From Channa striata (taxonomy: Eukaryota > Chordata > Actinopteri > Anabantiformes > Channidae), in contig CM065170.1 in the NCBI GenBank assembly GCA_033026295.1, positions 35,831,586 through 35,895,585 on the forward strand: a DNA stretch of 64,000 bases. The letters run 5' to 3'. Positions 55,610-64,000 of the stretch are shown here, in pieces. Numbering within the stretch: the first letter of the stretch is position 1; each line of letters begins with the position of its first letter. The notes beneath the pieces are model-generated. The model did not search any database. It was not told the DNA's origin and saw only the letters and a program-made list of their open reading frames with translations. The translations under genes and the position numbers were made by a program.

Positions 55610-58600
55610 ATGGAGCGAAAGCTGGATCTTTCCCGTCTGACGGATGAAGAAGCCAAACACATCTGGGAGGTGATTCAACGAGATTTTACCCTCCGAAAAA
55701 AAGAAGAGCAGAGACTTGGGTACATTTATTTATTTATTTACATATGCATCCATTTTACAGCCCCTTTTAATTCATTGTTGTACAAAGTTTCTACAAGTTC
55801 ATCCACCAAAACTTTTTATTTTATTCATTTTTTAATTGTTTTGCTTTAACAAACTGAATGTTTGTAAATGTTTTTAATTCTAAATATTAAAATTAGACAA
55901 AAAGTTTTATAAAACTAAGCAAGAAAAATTGCAAACAAATACCATTGCAAACAATTTTCCACCATGTTACAAAGTTTTCAAGTTTCTTGAATAATAATGA
56001 CATTTTTAGCTTTTTTTCTAAACTCAGGTTTGGTCAGGAGTCAATATGTTCTGACTGTAATAGTACAATTTTTGAAATAAGTTCTAAAAGAACTTTGTCT
56101 GTTAAACTGTAAACCGAACCTGTCGATCATGTGGAGTTTGGAGGAATGTGACTGTGAAAGACATCGTTGTTGTAGTCGATCACAGCTAAGTCACACGGAG
56201 CAGAATCTGTAGCAGAAACGTGGAATCTCACAAAGACTCAGTGTTTCCACCAAAAAATCGAACTCCCATCAGCCCTGGGGGCAAAGAGTCTGGGCTCGAC
56301 CTTCCCACAGAAACAACCGAATAACAGACGGTCCGTTATGACCCAACACAATCTGAGTGACTAATCTCAGATTATCACTGTGCGAATTACATTAAGGCAG
56401 GAAATCAAAACAAAACCCATTTTAACTAATGTTTACAGAAAACAAATGTAGATTAAAAATGGAATTAAAATAAAAGTTTTGTTCACAAATAGTTTTCCCC
56501 TTTTGACCAAACCTTGGCTGTTTGTGTGACATAATGCTAGACCTCCTAGTAAAATATGGAAAGACACACACTCTGCTATAAAAACAATTTTGTATCAACT
56601 AACGCCTTTTTCAAAAACTGGTTTTGTTATCCTGTAACCAGTTCTGTGATTAACAATAATATTTTCAAATATTTTGCGCTTCAGTCCTGTTTTTGGACAT
56701 CCACAGACACTCGCTGTGTATTTTAAATATATTTTTTTTTTAAGTCATGGGTGTATGTGATGGTCAATAACAGATGCTCCTTGTTCTGTTTTCCTCAAGG
56801 TGAATGTAGACATTCAGTTTGACTGTGTCACTTATAGGACACACGCCTTCACAGCTCATATCGTCAGATACAGTTGTCACAGACGTTTTAATGGAAATGT
56901 GCTCACTTATAAATGTTTTAGTTTGTGCCAGAAATCATTGTCATTCCCAGCCGAAACTCCAAAGGCCTAATTTCAGCCTGTAGGAACTGCGCTTTGCATG
57001 AACGCGTCTGACAAATGATGAATTGTAAATGTTTCTCCAGAAAAAGTTGACCGGCAATAAATCCTCATCTGTTGTTGTTGCAGAGAACTGAAGACAAAGA
57101 TTGAGAAGGAGGACACGAAGCGAGAGCTGTTGGGTTCTCAGAGCCAACTGACCGACTCGCTGTGTATCCGCTGCCTGCAGCCCTTCAAGTTTCTGGTCAA
57201 CAGCAAACGTCAGTGTCTGGACTGTCGCATGTACACCTGCAAGTCCTGCAGCCGCTACAACAAGAAGGAGCGCGGCTGGGTGTGTGACAACTGCCGCATG
57301 ACCAGGTGAGAAGAGATGGGAAATACAAATCTTTTGAGTGACTCGGATCTTTAACTCTCGAACAGTAAATAGAACGAATCATTTTGAGTCATTTTGTTCA
57401 CTTCGTTCATCTTACGCCACGTGATGCTGTAGCCCTTTTTGGTCGTTGTAAAAAGGGCTGCGGTTCTCAAACACTATGTACTGAAGACGACATGGTTTGA
57501 TTCAGCTCACAAATTATAATACACAAACTGCCATAAGCAATTCAAACCATGTGAAAACCTAGCAAAGCAAATACACACCACAATAAAGTGACTTGTGTCC
57601 TACTTCGTCCCTGCCATTGTTGTTTAACAGCGTGACAGTGACTTGGTGGCTGTCACGTGACAAATGAATGAAAGAACGATCCGTAAAGATCCGTAATGAT
57701 CCGGATAAATGACTCGTGAAAGAACTGTAGTACTTGCCGCTAACCACGGAGCAGCCTGGCTGTCACGTGACAAATGAACGATGGCCCGAGGACGGCCGCA
57801 CAGCTCAGTGAGTCGTGAACACATGGAACGGATCACTCATGAATGATACATCACTACAGGTGAGACTGCACCTGCGTGTCAGCTGACGCATCACCACGTG
57901 GGTTTTCACCAGTCTAGTGTTTGCTTAAGTTCCAAAAAATGTACTGAAAAGTTGACCTAAAACGTGAGGAATACTGAGGTGTTGGCATGGGGCCTGATGT
58001 GTGATCGATGGGTGACGTGCTTCAGGTAAACACCCTTGTAATGTGTTCCTGCAGGGTTTTGAAGATTGGGACCCTGGGTTGGTATCATGACAACATAAGA
58101 AACCGGTTCAAACGCTTTGGCAGCGCCAAGGTCATGAGGTCACTGTACAAAAGGCTGAACGGAGACAGTATGTCAGGTAACACAACCTACCTCTCAGACT
58201 CACCTGTCCACCAGGCTAGCGGCACCACGAACATGTTGGGCTGCTGCTGCAGTAAAAACTTGCCCGCTCAAAAAAAAAACAACTTTTCTTTCTTCAGGAG
58301 GTCGAGATGATGACACTCAGAGTATGCCGGACGTCCGCAGCCGTGAGTCAGCAATTGAACTCCGAAGCAACAGAAACTAAACCCGTAATTATTCCTCTAA
58401 CCCAGTAAGTGTTTCCTATGTGTAACTGCAGACATGTATAATGGCGCTGAGGATGACCACGGGGAGGCCGACGCTCAGCGCTACAAAGTGGTAAAATAAA
58501 AAAGATCTCAGTAAAACACATGAGGCTGCAGTTTAACCTCTTCATGGGTTTTTCTTTGGTTTCAGATGAGGAAGAGCAAACGTCTGCTGTCCGTTCATCC

Positions 58601-59061
58601 CATGGACTTTGAGTCAGAAGAATATTTACCTCATTCACGCCGGGCATCAGTACAGGTTGGACACGCTGTTAGTACTGATGTTTTTTGTCTGATTTAGTTA
58701 AAAAGTAGGTGTAAAGAGTAAAACTGAAGCTCTCGGATCTCAGTCGACCCGTTCAAAGTTTAAATAAACAGTTTAATGACAGTTACAGAGAAATTTATGT
58801 TTCTGTTTCCTAATGAACTGAGACCTCAGGTGAACCAAGCCTTTCAAACACAGACTTAAGTTATAATCACTGTAATCACGGATGTGTGTCACGTGCAGCA
58901 GATGCAGGAGGATCGATATTACAGGAACGACGTGGGCTACGACGGTTACAACCACCAAATGAACCGCAGGAAGAGTCTGGACCGATACGCCACTCGATCT
59001 GGTTAGTATATAACACATAGTACACAAGATCCCCACAGTACCTGTGCATACATGTGCATTT

Positions 59062-59101
<40 letters not shown>

Positions 59102-62100
59102 TCAGATGACTTTGGGGAGAGCAGGATGGTCCGGACTCGCTCTCTGTCGAAGATCAGCTCCTCTGTTGCTCGGCAGCAGTATGTCGACACGTCCGATGAG
59201 GACGAGTACCAGAGGTACCCCTATGTACCAACAGCCCTCATACCGCCGCAAAAACAGCAGAGCCTCCTCCCAGGAGAACCTGGGTCAAGCCCCGCCTGTA
59301 AGAACAAACATCCAATCACTGATCAATAATCAGAGTGCGCATTTCTACTGTGTCTAACCAAATATCAGTATTGGTTACAATAATAAATTCAGCTGCAATA
59401 AATGTTTCAGGCAAAGACAATGAAAACTAGAAATTTATTCTGCAAGCAGAATTTTTAACTACTGGATATTTTAGCCATAGAATCTGGAATTTTGTTTTCA
59501 ACAAAAGGTGGTTATTCACACCCATTTTGAAAAAATGAGCGGTCTTAAACTGAGAATCATTGTGCTACTTTCCGATTGTTTGGTTTAAATGCCGCAGATA
59601 AATGAGCTGAGCAAACGCATGTCAGCCATCGAGACTCTGCTGAGTCGCCTGGAAGAGAAGATAACTCCTGCTGACCTGGTGAGAACCATTGGTTCTGCAA
59701 CAGTTAAATCACAGTGAGTTTTCGAACGGTGACATTTCTGACTACACATGGTTGTGGTGTGTGTCCTTCAGGCTCAGTCAGAACAAAACGAAGAGGAGAA
59801 GCTGAGGAGGAAGCTGAGCGAGCTGGCAGGAAACCTGAGCGATAAGGCCTTGTCGTCGGAAGACGAGGCCAGGAAGAAGCCCTTCTCTCCGGGTAAAGGT
59901 CCGGCTGGAGTCAGGGGGGGACTGGCCATCACCGTGGACTCTGTGAAGGCCAAAGAACTGAGCTCATCCAGTGACGAGATGCCCACCGAGGCTCAGAAGG
60001 TACGAAGAAGATGACAACTGTTCAGAGAAAAGTTCACAGTAAAGTGTAGGCTTCTGGATGATAATCAGTAATTATTATATTTTTCATTCCAATTCAGACT
60101 CCTTTTTTATCTCACTTTAAAGCTTTCATAAAGTTTTAAGCTGAACCTGTAAAGGTTTCTGACCCTTATTTTTGGTAAAGTTCAGGCCCAGAGTTTTGTG
60201 TATTTGCAGTAAACAAACCTCGCCCTCTAAGCTTCTCCCCACATTGAATCTTGTCACTGTGACATAATTCTGAATTTGCTGATCAGTCGTCTGCTCTGAC
60301 AGACATCCGCTCATAAATCTGGGGTATGTTCAGAAAAATCGACATAAAAAACAAACAATTGCACTAAAACTGTAGTTAAAGGCTCAATTTGCCATAATTT
60401 TAACACCGTATCTTCCCATCTGGCTTTTACCTATTGTCCAGGTGATTTGTGTTGAAGCATCAGTGGTTGATTATCAGCTTAAGAAAAGGGGAAAAAAAAA
60501 ATCATCACCGGAGAGCAGCTCATCCATGCTGTCGTTAGACTGAAGACATTTAGGAAATGAGCTCTTCACCTGTCGATTGTGAATCTGCATGATGGCTCCT
60601 CACTAACCGGCTACTTCCTGTTGGTTAACAGCCTCCAGAAATGTTCGCTGCAGGTTGTGTTACTGTAAAGTCAGCAGCTGCCTGCCTGGACCACACACAT
60701 CTGGACTGTCACTACAGTTCTTTTACAGACCAGTTATTTTTTTCACACAACACAAGGGTTTAGTTCCGTCAGGTATGTGTTGGTAGTAACACTGATCTCA
60801 GTGTGACAAATCCACATCCAGGCCCAGAGGTCCAGAGCCCGGGTCCAGGCTGGCCACTGCTGTAAGACCAGATGTGGTTTTCTAGTTGCTAACACCTGTG
60901 CCTCTACATGGCTTTCAGAGATCAGCTGCTGCCGCCCTCTGTGACCTCACCACTGAGGTCCTGAGAACCATTAATGCCACAGAAAACGCTATGGTCGAGT
61001 ACGGCCTCTCAGAGCCGGCCGACAGGTCCCATTTAGTGGGCACTGACGTAAAGCAGGCAGACGGTGCTTTCAGGGAACTTGAGGAAAATGTAAGATTCAA
61101 ACGTGAACTGCACGCCTCGTTTTTGTCTGAAAGCAGAACCCCCTGCCTCGTCTGAAGCATGAAATGTCCGGACTGGCTTTAAACATCCCGGCTGCTGTGT
61201 CCCCAGTCTGTCACGCACAGGGCTGGGTATCATACTGGTTCCAGTTTGGCTCCAGTTGGAGATGGTGTAGAAGATGCAATCAGTGTTCACAAGTTGTATG
61301 TAGTAATGATTTGAAACACATCTCTGAGCTCCAGGTTGAGTTTCTGTTAGACCACTGACACCCAGCCCTGTCCCCATCATCACTCTGTGGCAGTGTCGAC
61401 ACCGTCTCAGGCACGTTTCCTCTCTTACCTGTCCAGGTGTACATTACGGCCGGTCAGTCGTACCACCTGGAGGCTAAGCTTTGCAAGCTGGAGCAGAGCG
61501 CCAAGAATCGGTTCGGAGGGACGACTGACTCAGAGCTGTCGGAGCTAGAGGATGTGGTGGCGCTGACTGCTGCCAGAGTGCAGAGCGCCGAGAGCGAGGT
61601 GGGTCCAGTCGAACGCCTGCAAAAAGTATGTAATGCCCCACTTATTGCCTGAAAACTATATTTTATGGAAGTTTTGATATGTAATGTTTAACTACTGGCT
61701 GTTTAAATATTAAAAACAGAAGTTGACAGATTGTAGGTGATTGGTAGAATTGATTTTAATTGTGAAACAGTGTCTATAATCACAGTAATAATTGAAATAC
61801 CATTTACGGTTATTGTCAATCTATTCTCGCCAGGTTTCTGACATCGAGAGTAAAATTGCTGTTCTGAGCGCTGCAGGATCAAAGAAGAAGGTCTTGTTGA
61901 AAATCCATATTACAAATAAAACGCTGAAAATATTTTATATCATTCTTATTAATTGAACAAAATGCTGCTTGTTTTCTCACCTCATTTTTTTTCCTGCAGA
62001 TTGTTGGAACCCACCAGAAGAAAAGGGCACCACAGGACATCTCCAGTAAGACCTGAAACAATTTCTAACCTGATTTTTAATAGCCAGTGGGTTGCTGCAG

Positions 62101-62258
62101 ATTGTGGATGCGTGAAATTCATTGCCATTTGAAGTTGCTTTAGTCCTGAACAAATCAGTTTATGAGCAAATATATTGAAGGTAGATTATGCAATTTTATT
62201 TTTGGTTCCACTTACAGAAACTGCCAACGGAGCCCAGTGGAAATCCAGCATGTACTGA
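55610..62258 (+). CDS. mlph: Melanophilin (Slac2-a), with an apparent frameshift in exon 8
   Basis: Adaptor that joins Rab27a-GTP on melanosomes to myosin Va and actin. Exons: 55610-55719, 57084-57305, 58055-58176, 58298-58342, 58432-58490, 58566-58655, 58899-59001, 59106-59297, 59598-59678, 59772-59999, 60919-61089, 61437-61598, 61834-61890, 62000-62045, 62218-62258. Rab-binding helix MERKLDLSRLTDEEAKHIW; FYVE-type zinc finger from C64 (CIRCLQPF, CLDCRMYTCKSC, WVCDNC); SHD end RFKRFGSAKVMRSLYKRL; RKSKRLLSVHPMDFE; coiled coil INELSKRMSAIETLL; TTDSELSELEDVVALTAARV near the end. All phases agree except in exon 8, where one base too many near 59222 shifts the frame after about residue 289; without it the total is 1728 nt, 575 residues. 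The C-terminus is shorter than in the mammalian protein. Melanophilin rather than MYRIP by these motifs and by the lrrfip1 neighbour. Confidence 0.9.
55720..57083. other. mlph intron 1
   Basis: AT-rich intronic DNA; no repeat or second gene recognised. Confidence 0.5.
57084..57305 (+). CDS. mlph: mlph exon 2: zinc finger of the Rab-binding domain
   Basis: 222 nt, phase 2 to 2 (acceptor gttgttgcag, donor gtgaga). Cys pairs CIRC, CLDC, CKSC and CDNC are all present with a spacing that suits a two-zinc FYVE-like finger. The NSKRQCLDCRMYTCKSC motif is characteristic of the Slac2 family. Confidence 0.95.
57325..57858. mobile_element. Non-autonomous DNA-transposon-like repeat in mlph intron 2
   Basis: The ends are imperfectly inverted: caaatcttttgagtgactcgg at the left, and cggatcactcatgaatgata at the right. 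Inside there is a direct repeat with the shared core ggctgtcacgtgacaaatgaa at 57648 and 57758. No coding potential. Class uncertain; similar 'gaatcattttgagtcattttg' sequences are common in fish. Confidence 0.45.
57418..57900. promoter_or_regulatory. Group of four CACGTG E-boxes
   Basis: CACGTG occurs at 57418-57423, 57654-57659, 57764-57769 and 57895-57900. The two middle ones lie in the ten-base palindrome gtcacgtgac. A fifth lies at 58890-58895, at the exon 7 acceptor. TCACGTGA is a preferred site of MITF/TFE-type factors, which drive pigment genes. Regulatory use is inference. Confidence 0.3.
58055..58176 (+). CDS. mlph: mlph exon 3: end of the Rab27-binding domain
   Basis: Encodes VLKIGTLGWYHDNIRNRFKR followed by FGSAKVMRSLYKRLNGD, the SHD2-type helix after the zinc finger. 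Phase 2 to 1. Confidence 0.95.
59066..59100 (+). repeat. (GT)n microsatellite
   Basis: About 17 GT units end five bases before the exon 8 acceptor (atcag, 59101-59105), so the repeat replaces the normal polypyrimidine tract. Confidence 0.95.
59106..59297 (+). CDS. mlph: mlph exon 8, frameshifted
   Basis: The first part reads in phase with exon 7: FGESRMVRTRSLSKISSS, then RQQYVDTSDEDEYQR. The last part has the expected melanophilin sequence only in another frame: MYQQPSYRRKNSRASSQENL, then GQAPP before donor gtaaga at 59298. The switch occurs at about 59216-59223, where leaving out one base (for instance T59222) restores a continuous frame. As written, translation continues in the wrong frame and stops at TGA 59602-59604, near the start of exon 9. 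A real mutation or an assembly error are both possible. Confidence 0.85.
60000..60918. other. mlph intron 10
   Basis: About 0.9 kb without recognisable repeats or coding potential. Confidence 0.5.
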
Positions 62259-62999
62259 AGCTGCAAACGTACAAACCGCTCGTTGTTCACTTTTTCAGGG
62301 TGTGAAATGTCTCCTCACTGATATCTCTTTTTTTGGGTTATGCTTTTTTTTCGTGCAGATTCACCAGCTTTAAAGCTATTTTCACACTGATATCAAATGA
62401 TCATGCCCACTAATATTTTAAAATGTGGTTTTATTGAAAAACTTATAGCTGAATGGTTTTACATATGAATGCATTGCATAAATGTGTCATTTAGTACCTG
62501 AAATTATTTGTACAAAAAAATAGTACATTTTATAAACAAATTAATTTCAGTTTTACCCAATTTCCAAATATTGAGGAGCAAACATTTGTTTGAAACCTAA
62601 TGTACAATAAAAAAGCAAACAAAACATTACATAGAAAATACTTACCTAAACATATTTATTAATCAACAGATTGTTTAAACAATGTCTTTGATCACTATTA
62701 TCTGTCATGTTTAGCAATATTGTTCAAAACAATTTGATTTATTCAGGGAGGAACATCTTGTATTGACGTGTTTCCCTGTGATTTAATAAACTGTCAAATC
62801 AGCTCTGTGATCCTTTTTCATTGACACATTTTCAATTTATCTGCTGCTCAACTCACTCACTAAAATTAAAGACATTAAAATTAAAGACCATGTCAGATGC
62901 ATAAACAAACGTTTGGCCTCGTCTTTTCGTGTGAAGGCAGGAAGCATCTTCCCCTCCACAATAAAAGCCTGTCCTCCGTCACACTGCAGTGTGTCGTGT
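62259..62999 (+). other. mlph 3' untranslated region and short intergenic gap
   Basis: AATAAA signals lie at 62606-62611 and 62785-62790. No further gene fits in the gap between mlph and lrrfip1. Confidence 0.6.
62785..62790 (+). terminator. Candidate mlph polyadenylation signal
   Basis: AATAAA (in ttaataaactg), followed about 25 bases later by a T/G-rich stretch (tgtgatcctttttcattgac). A second AATAAA at 62606 could serve as a proximal site. Confidence 0.5.
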
Positions 63000-63650
63000 C
63001 GGGATGCGTTCACGGACCGGTACCAGAAAACCTGCGTCTCGCCGGTCACCGTAACCCGTGTTTATTTCAGTGTCCCGGGACAAAGGACGCCCGGCTCCCC
63101 TCATCGGTGGGGGCTGCTGAACGGACAACGGCGGATTAACGAGCTGCGGTGACCGGCTTTTCCTCACGGAGGCGTCAGGGACCCGCCGCCGGCTGTTGTC
63201 CTCGCTCCGGTTTTTCCGCTAGCTCGCGTTAGCCGGCATTAGCCCAGCCCGCTCCGGTACACACCTTGTGAACGATGGGGACTTGCGGATTCCGAGCCGG
63301 GAGAAGCTGACCGCCGACGAGCTTTGGAGAAACGCATGATTCGAACATCAAACCGGATTTTTTCTTTGTTGTGGTATTTTCGCATGTTGTGGAGTAAAGC
63401 GGACTTCTGTGGGTAATTCGGCCTCCCGGACTATGGGGACTCAGGGACCGGGCAGGAAGCGAATCCCGAACCGGGAGAAGCTGGTCGCCGAGGATGATGC
63501 GCTCAACCAGATCGCACGGGAGGTAAGACGAATCGGTCCCGGTACTGACAAGGCCAGTGTTCGAGTATTGGTGCGGTGTCGGGTTCGTGTCGGGTTCGTG
63601 TGGGGTCGGTGTCACTGATCCCACTGAGTCATACTGCAGCAGCCCAATAA
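63000..63650 (+). promoter_or_regulatory. CpG-rich promoter of lrrfip1
   Basis: A visible jump in CpG density against the AT-rich surroundings, with many CCG/CGG runs from about 63000 to 63640, spanning the leader and first coding exon. Typical of a widely expressed vertebrate gene. Confidence 0.7.
63433..63522 (+). CDS. lrrfip1: lrrfip1 first coding exon (gene continues beyond the window)
   Basis: The ATG at 63433 opens MGTQGPGRKRIPNREKLVAE, followed by DDALNQIARE, with donor gtaaga at 63523. This is the conserved N-terminus of leucine-rich repeat flightless-interacting protein 1, a cytoplasmic coiled-coil protein linked to nucleic acid sensing and actin regulation. 30 codons, phase 0. The remaining exons lie past position 64000. 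lrrfip1 neighbours mlph in mammals too. Paralog a or b cannot be told. Confidence 0.9.
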
Positions 63651-64000
63651 TTCGGTGGTACCGTGGGTAAGAACGTCCAACAGGGCCGGACTCAGCTATG
63701 AGGAGGCCCGCAGCCCCAAAACGTGCGGGGTTCTTCCGGTGTTCGGTCAGAGGATCGAAAGTTTAACGTAGATGCTGTTGTAAAATGACAGTAAGTTAAT
63801 AGAGAAGCAAAATAGAATAAAACATAACCAAATTTAAAGAAATACATAGGTAATACAACATAAACCAAACACATTTAGCGCAATGATATATTTTAAAATT
63901 TTAAATATCATGTAGTGTGTTTATTTCTGCTGCATCTTTACGGTTTTTGTTTGAATGTGTTTTGTCTTAAGATTTTATTCTTATTTTTTCTCTGCATTTC
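63651..64000 (+). other. lrrfip1 intron 1, beginning
   Basis: CpG content falls and the DNA becomes AT-rich. No exon or repeat recognised. Confidence 0.5.

Noticed and set aside
55610..57305. MYRIP (Slac2-c) as the identity of the Rab-binding gene
   Set aside because: LRRFIP1 linkage, the RLLSVH-type motif and the TTDSELSELEDVVALTA-type coiled coil fit melanophilin better.
59052..59100. The GT run as coding sequence
   Set aside because: A repetitive VCVCVC translation is an artefact of the microsatellite.
59126..59329. Reading mlph exon 8 straight on to the stop at 59327
   Set aside because: The expected melanophilin sequence continues in another frame up to a good donor at 59298, and exon 9 fits that frame. 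A frameshift explains this better than a retained intron.
1..64000. CRISPR arrays, bacterial operons, tRNA or rRNA genes
   Set aside because: Nothing of this kind is visible; the sequence is intron-rich vertebrate DNA.

Overview
The window is nuclear DNA from a teleost fish, most likely a percomorph. The evidence is spliced vertebrate genes with GT-AG introns, fish-type NLR genes (FISNA-NACHT-LRR-PRY/SPRY), and a repeat load typical of fish: L2, RTE, Rex1-like, Rex3-like and R4/Dong-like LINEs, BEL/Pao, Tc1 and hAT. All host genes I can support lie on the plus strand.

Layout. (1) About 1.4-26.0 kb: NLR gene A, eleven coding exons from 2803 to 26026 that join in frame to about 1173 codons. 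Its introns are full of transposons, mostly antisense. (2) 26.0-34.1 kb: a spacer of broken elements (hAT, Rex1-like, RTE, L2) that also holds a relic of a third NLR copy (5' leader-like sequence near 28.7 kb and one coding exon near 30.7 kb). (3) 35.55-47.82 kb: NLR gene B, twelve coding exons joining in frame to about 1239 codons, with four LRR exons against three in gene A. A LINE sits about 30 bp after its stop codon. (4) 49.4-55.6 kb: intergenic DNA with a Rex1-like LINE tail. (5) 55.6-62.3 kb: melanophilin (mlph), fifteen coding exons. It carries an apparent one-base insertion in exon 8 near 59222 that breaks the reading frame. (6) 63.0-64.0 kb: a CpG-rich promoter and first coding exon of lrrfip1, which runs out of the window.

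The two NLR genes are tandem duplicates of a fish-expanded family presumed to act in innate sensing or its regulation: N-terminal linker exons, a FISNA-NACHT ATPase, LRR modules and a B30.2 domain. Their NACHT exons are almost identical in DNA while their SPRY loops differ, which suggests gene conversion in the core and divergence in the presumed binding surface. Melanophilin links Rab27a on melanosomes to myosin Va in pigment cells. The mlph-lrrfip1 neighbourhood is also found in mammals, which supports both names.

The observations I rate highest are the mlph frameshift, a stop-free intron of exactly 147 nt kept in both NLR genes, the repeated phase-2 linker exons of unknown function, the LINE-replaced 3' end of gene B, and a group of CACGTG boxes in mlph introns. 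Exon limits were read by eye from splice signals and phase; no alignment, RNA or database search was available.
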